From CALZJC01 sp041574955 (GTDB taxonomy: Bacteria; Acidobacteriota; Thermoanaerobaculia; Multivoradales; JAHEKO01), in contig JBFGNS010000063.1 of the NCBI GenBank assembly GCA_041574955.1, forward strand, positions 1 to 23,304: DNA of 23,304 bases, given 5' to 3'. Under the pieces are notes generated by a model. The model did not search any database, had not been told where the DNA came from, and worked only from the letters and a program-made list of their open reading frames with translations. Position 1 is the stretch's first letter. Each line of letters begins with the position of its first letter. Both the position numbers and the translations under genes were made by a program. Shown one piece after another: positions 9,900-16,493 of this stretch.

Positions 9900-11453
9900 A
9901 TGAGCTACCTCCAACGGGTCCGCAGCGCCGCCGTGGCCGGCGCCTCGCGCAACCGGCGCCGCCGCCCGGCGGCGCTGCCGCGCCTCGCCCTGGCGGCCTT
10001 GATGCTCGCCGGCGCCTCCCAGACCGTCGCGGCGCAGGCCGCTCCAGCACCTTCCGACGCCCCCAGTACCGACAGGCCCGGCACCGGCAGCCTCGGCCCG
10101 TGTCCCGACGGCGCCTGGGGCGAGGGTGCCGAATGCGGCCGCTTCCGGGTGTGGGAGGACCGCGGCCGGGCGACAGGCCGGGTGCTGGAGCTCAACCTGC
10201 TGGTGCTCCGCCGCTCGACCGAGGGACCGGCGCGCGAGGCGATCGTGCTGCTCGCCGGCGGCCCTGGCCAGGGCGGCACCGACATGGCGCCGGCGGCCTT
10301 CATGCTGCTCGGCGAGGCGCGGCAGGAGCGCGACATCCTGATGGTCGACCTGCGCGGCACCGGCGGCTCCAACCCGCTCGACTGCCACGTCGAGGGCGCC
10401 GCCGAGAACCCGCAGCTCGTCTTCGGCCACGTCTTCGACCCCGAGCTGTACCGGCGCTGCGCCCAGCGGCTGCGCGCCGTCGCCGACCTGCGCCTCTACA
10501 CCACCCCGCTGGCAATCGACGACCTCGACGAGATCCGCTCCTGGCTGGGCTACGAGAAGCTGGTGCTGGTCGGCGGCTCCTACGGCACGCGGGCGGCGCT
10601 GATCTACATGGCCCGCCACCCCGAGCGGGTGCGCGCCGCGGTGCTCGACTCGCCGGCACCGGCGCCGTTCTCCGCACCGCTGACCTACGCCCGCGACGCG
10701 CAGCGCTCGGTGGACGTGATCTTCGACTCGTGCCTCGCCGACGCCGCGTGCCGCGCCGCCTACCCCCGGCTGCGGCAACGGTTCGACGCCCTGCTGCGTC
10801 GGTTCGACGACGGCCCGGTGAGCACCACCTTCCAGGACTCCGAGACCGGCAAGCGCCACACCGTCGCCTTCTCGCGCGGCGACTTCGGCTACGCCCTGCG
10901 CGGCCTGCTCTACCGGGACGGCTTCTTCCGCCAGCTGCCGCGCATGATCTACCGCGCCCACGACAGCGGCGACCTGGGACCGTTCGCCGCCGCCTACTGG
11001 GCGCGCTCGCGCGCCCTCGAGCCGGCGATCGCCGAGGGTCTTCACATCTCGACCGTCTGCAGCGACGACGCCTGGCGGATCGGCGGCAGCGAGATCGAGC
11101 ACGCCACCCGCGACACCTTCCTCGGCGACTACCTGGTGCGCGACTACCTCGGCGCCTGCGCGGTCTGGGACGCCGGACGGGTCGGCCCCGACTACCTCGA
11201 GTGGCCGGCGGCGACCGCGCCGGTGCTGATCTTGAGCGGCGGGCTGGATCCGATCACGCCCCCGAGCTGGGGGCGGGTGGCCGCCCGCCACCTGCACGAC
11301 GCCGTCCACCTCACGGTCGCCGACGCCTCCCACGGCGTCTCGGGCACCGCCTGCGGCGGCCCGATCGTGCGCCAGTTCCTGGCCACCCTGTCGCTCGACG
11401 GGCTCGACACCGGTTGCGCGGTGCAGCCGCTCAGCGGCTTTCTGACCGACTAG
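9900..11453 (+). CDS. Secreted S33-type alpha/beta hydrolase (TAP/proline iminopeptidase-like)
   Basis: 517 residues. The N-terminus carries an arginine-rich n-region (RNRRRRPAALPR, 17-28), then a hydrophobic core and an ALA-like cleavage region near 46, a Sec signal with a long n-region. The core is an S33 peptidase-type hydrolase: oxyanion loop LLAGGPGQGG (117-126), VDLRGTGGSNPL (149-160), nucleophile elbow GGSYGTR with Ser227, cap helices from about 260, LSGGLDPITPP with the acid, and the His of ASHGVSG. The C-terminal TAP-like segment matches secreted tri/tetrapeptidyl aminopeptidases and prolyl aminopeptidases. It probably trims peptides or small esters outside the cytoplasm. Several cysteines (SCLADAACRAA, DTGCAVQ) suggest disulfides. 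Its last 23 bases overlap the convergent glycosyltransferase gene. Confidence 0.87.
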   Translation: MSYLQRVRSAAVAGASRNRRRRPAALPRLALAALMLAGASQTVAAQAAPAPSDAPSTDRPGTGSLGPCPDGAWGEGAECGRFRVWEDRGRATGRVLELNLLVLRRSTEGPAREAIVLLAGGPGQGGTDMAPAAFMLLGEARQERDILMVDLRGTGGSNPLDCHVEGAAENPQLVFGHVFDPELYRRCAQRLRAVADLRLYTTPLAIDDLDEIRSWLGYEKLVLVGGSYGTRAALIYMARHPERVRAAVLDSPAPAPFSAPLTYARDAQRSVDVIFDSCLADAACRAAYPRLRQRFDALLRRFDDGPVSTTFQDSETGKRHTVAFSRGDFGYALRGLLYRDGFFRQLPRMIYRAHDSGDLGPFAAAYWARSRALEPAIAEGLHISTVCSDDAWRIGGSEIEHATRDTFLGDYLVRDYLGACAVWDAGRVGPDYLEWPAATAPVLILSGGLDPITPPSWGRVAARHLHDAVHLTVADASHGVSGTACGGPIVRQFLATLSLDGLDTGCAVQPLSGFLTD

Positions 11454-12255
11454 CCTGAGCTTCGCTAGCGGCGGACGGCCGGCGCGGGGCGCCGCGCAGC
11501 CGGTCGCCGAGCAGCCGCCAGCAGCCTCGCGCCAGCGCGTCGGCGATGTTGACCGCCGCCCGCGCCTTGAGCGCCAGCCGGCGGCGGCGCGCCAGCGAGC
11601 GCAGGCTGCTCTCACGCTTGTGGAGCACCGCGACCCCCGGATGCAGCCGGCACTCGTATCCGTGGCGCAGCAGTTTGAAGGCCAGGTCCGGCTCCTCGCC
11701 GTAGAGGAAGTAGCGCTCGTCGAGCCCGCCGATTCGCGCCCAGGCCGAGCGGCGGACCAGCAGACAGCCGCAGTTCAGAAACAGCGTGCGGAACGGCTGG
11801 TGCGGTCGACGGCCGATGCCCAGCCGGTGCGCCGCGAACAGAGCGAGCCCGCGCCGCGACCAGTACGACCAGGTGAAGTTGAGCCGCCGCCGGCCGCTCC
11901 GCTCCTGCAGCTGGAGCGGACCGGCTGCGGCCACCCGCGGGTCGGTGGCGAGACAGGCGGCGAGCCGCTCGAAGAAGGCGCGCTCGGGGATGCGCAGATC
12001 GGGGTTGAGCACGAAGACATGCTCCGCGTCGACCTCGGCGACGGCCTGGTTCGCCGCGCGCGCGAAGCCGACGTTGCGCCGGTTCCGGATCAGCCGGACG
12101 CCGCCGAACCGGCGGACCTCGTCCGCCGTGCCGTCACGCGAGGCGTTGTCGACCACCACCACCCGGCAACGCGGTGCCAGCGCGCGCAGATCGCCCAGCA
12201 GCCCGCCGATCTCACCCGCGTTGTTGAAGGTGACGACGACCGCCGCGAACTCCAC
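11431..12255 (-). CDS. Family 2 glycosyltransferase (rhamnosyltransferase-like)
   Basis: 274 residues from GTG at 12255. GT-A fold of family GT2: VVVTFNNAGEIGGLL at 6-20, VVVDNASRDGT at 33-43, RNVGFARAANQA at 60-71, and FVLNPDLRIP at 81-90, where NPD stands for the metal-binding DXD. The acceptor half carries LNCGCLLVRRSAW and GGLDERYFLYGEEPDLAFKL, the ED-containing block of WbbL/rhamnosyltransferase-type enzymes. It transfers a sugar from a nucleotide donor, probably to a surface glycan; the exact sugar is not readable. The tail is Arg/Ser-rich (RGAPRRPSAASEAQASRSES). The gene starts 40 bases after the DUF1566 gene and its 3' end overlaps the S33 hydrolase gene on the other strand. Confidence 0.88.
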   Translation of the reverse strand: MEFAAVVVTFNNAGEIGGLLGDLRALAPRCRVVVVDNASRDGTADEVRRFGGVRLIRNRRNVGFARAANQAVAEVDAEHVFVLNPDLRIPERAFFERLAACLATDPRVAAAGPLQLQERSGRRRLNFTWSYWSRRGLALFAAHRLGIGRRPHQPFRTLFLNCGCLLVRRSAWARIGGLDERYFLYGEEPDLAFKLLRHGYECRLHPGVAVLHKRESSLRSLARRRRLALKARAAVNIADALARGCWRLLGDRLRGAPRRPSAASEAQASRSESR

Positions 12256-12295
12256 CGGGAGCGCCCCGTCCCCACCGTCCGCAACGGGGCTCGCG

Positions 12296-12892
12296 CTACT
12301 GCCCGTAGCGCACGGCCCAGAAGAAGTTGACGTTGGTCTTGGCGAACAGCGACGGCATCCCGTTCACCAGCGTGATGGTGCGCGCGTTGCCGGGTGTCGC
12401 CGGCACCGTCGAGGCCGTCCAGTAGACCGACGACTGGATGTTGGTGAACGACGTCACGCCGGCGGCGAGGCAGAGCGCGCCGGTGTTGTCGGTCAGAGTC
12501 GGCGAGACGCAGCTCAGCAGGACGGCGTCGGCGACCGTGGCCTGCCACTCGCCGAGCGACGCCAGCCGCCAGTCGCCCGGCCGCGAGCCGTCGCTCAAAC
12601 CGCAGTCGCCCGAGGCCAGGCCGGCCACCACGGTCATCGCCTCCTGCCAGCGCAGAGCGCCGAAGCAGTTGGCGTTCTTCAACCAGACGAGACCGGTCTG
12701 GGTGTCGGTGACGGTGCCGTTGCCGCAGTCGACGTACCGATTGCCGCTGCCGTCGTCGCACGACACCGCCGCAGTGGTGATCGCCACCGCACCCTCGCCG
12801 GCCAGCGCGGCGGGTGCAACCCATACGGCCGCCAGAGCGGCGATGGCCGTGGCCGTGCTGGCGAGGGTCCTACCCGCGCTGCGTCGAAGCAT
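12296..12892 (-). CDS. Exported DUF1566 (Lcl C-terminal domain) protein
   Basis: 198 residues. Residues 1-32 are a Sec signal peptide (TATAIAALAAVWVAPAALA). The rest is one DUF1566/Lcl-C domain: RYVDCGNGTVTDTQTGLVW at 52-70, DWRLASLGEW at 107-116, VYWTAS at 156-161 and the closing FFWAVRYG at 190-197. The domain was first named in the Legionella collagen-like protein Lcl and occurs in many exported bacterial proteins, probably as a binding or adhesion module. Six cysteines suggest disulfides. The start was set to ATG 12892 because GGGAGG lies 8 bases before it; the in-frame GTG at 12901 overlaps that Shine-Dalgarno. The neighbouring glycosyltransferase may be co-transcribed. Confidence 0.82.
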   Translation of the reverse strand: MLRRSAGRTLASTATAIAALAAVWVAPAALAGEGAVAITTAAVSCDDGSGNRYVDCGNGTVTDTQTGLVWLKNANCFGALRWQEAMTVVAGLASGDCGLSDGSRPGDWRLASLGEWQATVADAVLLSCVSPTLTDNTGALCLAAGVTSFTNIQSSVYWTASTVPATPGNARTITLVNGMPSLFAKTNVNFFWAVRYGQ

Positions 12893-12938
12893 GGTCGCCA
12901 CCTCCCGGGTCCAGAAGCTGCGCCTAGCCTAGCAGAAT

Positions 12939-12958
12939 CGGACCCGGGAACCGGTCCG
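12939..12958. terminator. Weak candidate hairpin between the alpha-dioxygenase and DUF1566 genes
   Basis: CGGACC at 12939-12944 pairs with GGTCCG at 12953-12958 around an 8-base loop, 30 bases past the alpha-dioxygenase stop. There is no U-tract, so any termination would be weak or factor-dependent. Confidence 0.25.
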
Positions 12959-12987
12959 GGACTCGGATCGGGTGGGCTGCCGGGCGC

Positions 12988-15900
12988 TCACATGGCGCCG
13001 AACGCCGGATCCGCCTCCGCTCCCGGCCGCGGCTTCCACTCGAGCGAGTAGTACTCGCCGCGGTCGCGCGCCCACGGGTCGAAGGTGTTGATCACGGGTT
13101 TGAGCTCGTCGGCCAGCTCGGGCATGGTACGCAGCAGCACTCGCTTGAACGGCGACACCTCCTGGCGGTGGTTGTTGGGCATGCCCTCCTCCCACTGCTT
13201 GGGACCGGGACCGTTGTTGATCACCCAGTCGAGGCCGTACTGGGTGTAGAACTCCGGCCGGAAGCTGGAGGTGAAGAAGCGGTCGCTGAACAGCCGCCGC
13301 GACGCGTTCAGGATGAACACCACGAACTGGGTCTCGGAGATGGCGAAGCCGTGCGGCCGGGTGAACTCGGCCAGCCAACCGACCACGGTGTCGACGTCCT
13401 CGATGTTGTCGACCGTGCTGCCGTCGGGATGTCCGAGACAGTCGTTGATCGGCGAGCCGTCCTCGTTGACCTGCGCGCGGGTGATGATCTTGGAGGCGTC
13501 GCAGACGTGCTGGCCGTAGACCTCGCGCAGCACCCCGACCAACCGCTCCTGCTCCTGGCGCGCCGCCGAGTCGGCCGGCAGCCGCTGGTCGACGAAGTCG
13601 TCGAAGCTGGTGAGCTGCCTCAAACCGTACTGGCGGCGGAACTCGTTGAAGCGCGGGATGCCGCGCTCGCGGTCGCGGATCAGGTCGAGGGCGGCGACAT
13701 CGATCTTCTGGGTCGGGGTGTCGAGCCGCTTCATCTGCAGGTTCTGCAGGAAGCGGGCGTGGTTCTGCAGCGTCAGCAGGCCCAGCCGCTGGCGACCCAT
13801 GCTCACCGTCCAGTCGGCGACGCCGTGGTCGTTCATCATCTCGGTGGCGCCCCTGCGGAAGCTCTCCACCACCGGCACCTTCTTGACGACCGGGTTGGGG
13901 TCCTTCCACTCGCGGTACTCGATGAGATCGGGCACCAGCGGGTGGAGTCGGTAGACCGTCACGAACTCCTCGGGGAAGTTGAACGGCGAGCCGAAGTGGT
14001 TGATGCCGCCGTTGACGTGGTCGGGGTTGGTGATGGTCCACAGGTCCTGCTTCGACTTGTCCCACGGCGCGAAGAAGACGTCGTCCTCGTACACCCGGCT
14101 GCCGAGGCCGAAGATGCCCGGCCCGGAGGCGAACACCGAGTACCACTGGGTGGCCTTGCGCACCTCGTCCGACTTGCCGAAGTTGTCGACGGTGATCTTC
14201 TCGAGCGCCTTGGCCATGACGGAGTGGTCCGAGAACAGGCCACCCCAGTTGGAGTTCATCGCCAGGTACAGCGGCTCGTCGTACAGCAGCTGGGTGGTCC
14301 ACTCGATGGTGTGGATCTTGGCGATCTCCGCCGCCACCACCAGGCGGGCGGCCTCGTACAGCTCGTCGTCGGTGACGTCCTGGTACCGGATCACCTTCTC
14401 GGGGCTGGACGGGTTGCGCAGGCCGGAGTTGTCGTTGGGGTTGGCCTTGGCGTGGGCGCGGAAAGCGTCGACGAAGGCGTTGTGCTCGCGAGCGAACACC
14501 GTGTGGTAGAAGCTCAGGCCGATGTTCCAGTTGTCGGGGAAGCCGGTCGCTTCCTGCCCCTGCCAGGCGCACTTGGGACCGATGCACTCTTCCATCACCG
14601 GCAGGTAGCCCTGCGCCTCACCGGCTCCCTCGCGCTCGCCGCGGGCGACCATCAGCAGCTTGGCACGGTCGGCCGGGTCGCGCTTGACCCGCTTCGCCGA
14701 GCTGGCATCGTAGCCGTAGATCTGCGACGCGTCCCACCACCCGGTGTTGGTGTTCTTGAAGGTGCGCTCGGGGCGCTCCAGGTACTCCTCGCCGTTGTGG
14801 CTGAAGGTGGGCGGCGGCCCGTCCTGCGCGACCAGCGCCTTCTCCATCCGGTCGCCCGGCCGGCAGCCGAGCGCCTCGGCCATCTCCGGCGGACAGCCGA
14901 CCTCCATCATCTCCTTCTGGTTCTGGCCGTCCTCGAGGTGGGAGAACCAGTCGTGGGTCATGAACTGGATCCAGAAGGCGGCCAGCACGTTGAAGAACGG
15001 CGCCTTCTGGTAGTCGCAGTTGGCGTCCGCCGAGTGGCCCTCGAGACCGTAGCCCTCGTTGCACAGCTCAGGCTTCGACTGCTGGCGGGTGAGCAGCTTG
15101 CGGCTGACCACCTGCGGATCGGGTTTGAGCAGCCCCAGCCGGTCGCCGTGGCGGTTGCGCAGCATTTCGTTCTTGCCCAGCCGGGGGAAGGTGGTCTCGA
15201 ACTGCATGTTGCGCGCGAACAGCGTGCCGGTGGAGCCCATCAGCGGGTTGCGGATGTCGTTGCAGATCCCGGTCAGGGTGCGGTGACGGATCAGGTCGCC
15301 CTTGCACAGCTGATCGCCGGCGCCGCCCACCGCCGCGTACTGCGGGTGGCCGGACGGCAGCCGCATCTCCTTCCACGTCTTGAGCGCCGGCCCTTCCACG
15401 CCGTCACGTCCCTGCACGTACTGCTTGTAGGTGTAGTTGTCGAACAGGTTGAACTTGATCAGCTCGATGCGCTCGTACTCGAGGTCGATCAGAGCGCCGT
15501 CGACACCGCGACCGTTGGGGTTGATGTGGCCCTGGCCCTCGTCGACGATCGCCTCCTTGAGGTGCTTGAGCACCTGGCTGTCGGTGAACTCGGGAGCCTT
15601 CGAGCTGGCGTCGCCGGTGGCCCAGTAGTTGGCCCAGTCCACCCACGGCGTATAGCGCCACTTGAGCGCCCAGTCGCCACCGCGGCACTCCGCGGTGAAC
15701 GGCGCCACCTTGCCCAGGAACCGTTGCGCCCGGTCCTCGGCGATCGGCCGGAAGCCGCCCTTGATCAGCTGGGCGCAAGCCTTGAGCGAGCGCAGCTCGG
15801 CCTTGAGCGCGTCACTCTGCTCCTCGTCGCGGCAGGCGCCGCAGGCCTGGAAGGCCAGCGCCAGGCCGAGGATCGTCAGCACGGTCTTCTTGGGAATCAT
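12988..15900 (-). CDS. Alpha-dioxygenase-like heme protein (animal heme peroxidase superfamily)
   Basis: 970 residues. The N-terminus is an export signal (KKTVLTILGLALAF), with Cys20 or Cys23 as possible but poor lipobox cysteines. The first ~200 residues are unlike known domains. The core follows plant alpha-dioxygenase order: FWIQFMTHDWFSHLEDG (309-325) with distal His316; TGWWDASQIYGYD (386-398); FAREHN (469-474); AAEIAKIHTIEWTTQLL (523-539); FVTVYRLHPLVPD (646-658), where Tyr650 and His653 match the catalytic Tyr and proximal His of cyclooxygenase (Tyr385/His388); RERGIPRFNEFR (754-765); and near the end GFAISETQFVVFILNASRR. The family adds O2 to the alpha carbon of fatty acids; the Tyr-x-x-His pair favours oxygenation over simple peroxidase work. 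Plant enzymes have about 640 residues, so this one is long. The start is ATG 15900 with GAGGAG 6 bases before. It has its own promoter. Confidence 0.85.
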   Translation of the reverse strand: MIPKKTVLTILGLALAFQACGACRDEEQSDALKAELRSLKACAQLIKGGFRPIAEDRAQRFLGKVAPFTAECRGGDWALKWRYTPWVDWANYWATGDASSKAPEFTDSQVLKHLKEAIVDEGQGHINPNGRGVDGALIDLEYERIELIKFNLFDNYTYKQYVQGRDGVEGPALKTWKEMRLPSGHPQYAAVGGAGDQLCKGDLIRHRTLTGICNDIRNPLMGSTGTLFARNMQFETTFPRLGKNEMLRNRHGDRLGLLKPDPQVVSRKLLTRQQSKPELCNEGYGLEGHSADANCDYQKAPFFNVLAAFWIQFMTHDWFSHLEDGQNQKEMMEVGCPPEMAEALGCRPGDRMEKALVAQDGPPPTFSHNGEEYLERPERTFKNTNTGWWDASQIYGYDASSAKRVKRDPADRAKLLMVARGEREGAGEAQGYLPVMEECIGPKCAWQGQEATGFPDNWNIGLSFYHTVFAREHNAFVDAFRAHAKANPNDNSGLRNPSSPEKVIRYQDVTDDELYEAARLVVAAEIAKIHTIEWTTQLLYDEPLYLAMNSNWGGLFSDHSVMAKALEKITVDNFGKSDEVRKATQWYSVFASGPGIFGLGSRVYEDDVFFAPWDKSKQDLWTITNPDHVNGGINHFGSPFNFPEEFVTVYRLHPLVPDLIEYREWKDPNPVVKKVPVVESFRRGATEMMNDHGVADWTVSMGRQRLGLLTLQNHARFLQNLQMKRLDTPTQKIDVAALDLIRDRERGIPRFNEFRRQYGLRQLTSFDDFVDQRLPADSAARQEQERLVGVLREVYGQHVCDASKIITRAQVNEDGSPINDCLGHPDGSTVDNIEDVDTVVGWLAEFTRPHGFAISETQFVVFILNASRRLFSDRFFTSSFRPEFYTQYGLDWVINNGPGPKQWEEGMPNNHRQEVSPFKRVLLRTMPELADELKPVINTFDPWARDRGEYYSLEWKPRPGAEADPAFGAM

Positions 15901-15998
15901 GGCGTTCTCCTCGGAGCATAGACCGCGGTAGCGCCGGCTCTGCCCGCCGGAATCGCTGCGGCCCCGGCGCAGGCCGCCGCACAGCCCCTGCTCCCCAT
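15897..15998 (-). CDS. Candidate 33-residue leader peptide ahead of the alpha-dioxygenase gene
   Basis: ATG at 15998 is preceded by AGGAG with a perfect 7-base spacing. The frame (MGSRGCAAACAGAAAIP...) ends in a TGA that overlaps the downstream ATG as ATGA. It lies about 22 bases below the predicted transcription start. Third positions are less GC-rich than in neighbouring genes (9 of 33 end in A or T), so the peptide itself may not be conserved and the frame may serve for translational coupling or control. Cys6 and Cys10 are the only notable residues. It could still be chance. Confidence 0.4.
   Translation of the reverse strand: MGSRGCAAACAGAAAIPAGRAGATAVYAPRRTP
15907..15912 (-). promoter_or_regulatory. 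Ribosome binding site of the alpha-dioxygenase gene
   Basis: GAGGAG, 6 bases before the ATG at 15900 and inside the leader reading frame. It fixes the start of the large protein even though the frame stays open to 16227. Confidence 0.65.
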
Positions 15999-16026
15999 TG
16001 CGTGTCTCCTGTAGGACTTGGCGGTC

Positions 16027-16055
16027 ACTATAGGCGCAGCGCCCGCTCCAGTCAA
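16027..16055 (-). promoter_or_regulatory. Near-consensus sigma-70 promoter for the leader and alpha-dioxygenase gene
   Basis: TTGACT (16055-16050), a spacer of exactly 17 bases, and TATAGT (16032-16027) on the minus strand. The -35 overlaps the stop codon of the YkgJ-type gene. The predicted transcript starts near 16020. Five of six bases match the consensus in each box, which is striking in such GC-rich DNA. Confidence 0.7.
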
Positions 16056-16480
16056 TCGCCGGTCGGCTCGCCGGTCCGCGGCAGCCGGCGGCGGATCTCC
16101 CCGATCGTGTGCAGCGGGCCCTCGCCGATCCCGGGGCACTCCGCAGCCAGCTCGCTCCAGGCGGCCGGGCTTTCCAGGTGCTCCGGCCAGAACGGAAAGC
16201 TGCGGCACTGCTCCGGCCGCACCGCATAGACCGTGCAGCCGGAGTCCTGCTGCCAGAAGACGCAATCGGTGTTCGGCTTCTCGATCAGGCTCAGGCGGTC
16301 GCCCACCCGACGGACGTAGCGGGCTGCGAACGCCTGCGGCTCGAGGCCGAGGAACCCGGCGATCCGGGCGATCCGCTCGGGCGTCACCCAGACGTAGCCC
16401 TCGCCGGTACAGCAGGCGCCGCAGCGAGTGCAGGCGAAGCGCAACCCGTCGGCGTACCAGGGGGCAGCGGCGCGCTTCAC
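16052..16480 (-). CDS. YkgJ-type cysteine-cluster protein
   Basis: 142 residues. It has the CxxCxxCC signature of the YkgJ family (zinc- or iron-chelating domain): FACTRCGACC with Cys17, Cys20, Cys23 and Cys24, then TDCVFW (Cys73), GCTVYAVRPEQCRSFPFWP (Cys82, Cys92) and AECPG (Cys115). The family binds metal, probably Zn or an Fe-S cluster, and its biochemical role is largely unknown. The start is uncertain: GTG at 16480 has AGAGGGG about 7 bases before it and is preferred over the in-frame GTG at 16486, which abuts the Shine-Dalgarno. It lies 13 bases after the cupredoxin/beta-helix lipoprotein gene, so the two are probably one operon. No signal peptide, so cytoplasmic. Confidence 0.88.
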   Translation of the reverse strand: MKRAAAPWYADGLRFACTRCGACCTGEGYVWVTPERIARIAGFLGLEPQAFAARYVRRVGDRLSLIEKPNTDCVFWQQDSGCTVYAVRPEQCRSFPFWPEHLESPAAWSELAAECPGIGEGPLHTIGEIRRRLPRTGEPTGD

Positions 16481-16493
16481 CGCCACACCCCTC

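Noticed and set aside
8442..11615. A 1057-codon open frame on the minus strand across the three hydrolase genes
   Set aside because: It is antisense to genes with intact catalytic motifs, its translation is Arg/Ala/Gly/Pro low complexity with no motif, and long antisense frames are expected where third positions are almost all G or C.
12902..12987. Inverted repeats between the alpha-dioxygenase and DUF1566 genes as a clear intrinsic terminator
   Set aside because: The 6-base stem has no T-run on either strand, so it is kept only as a weak candidate.
13168..15921. A 917-codon plus-strand frame opposite the alpha-dioxygenase gene
   Set aside because: It has no recognisable domain and mirrors the codon bias of the real gene; the alpha-dioxygenase motifs are on the minus strand.
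15901..16227. N-terminal extension of the alpha-dioxygenase frame up to 16227
   Set aside because: The extension crosses the YkgJ-type gene and the promoter, while the ATG at 15900 has a good Shine-Dalgarno and starts a signal peptide.
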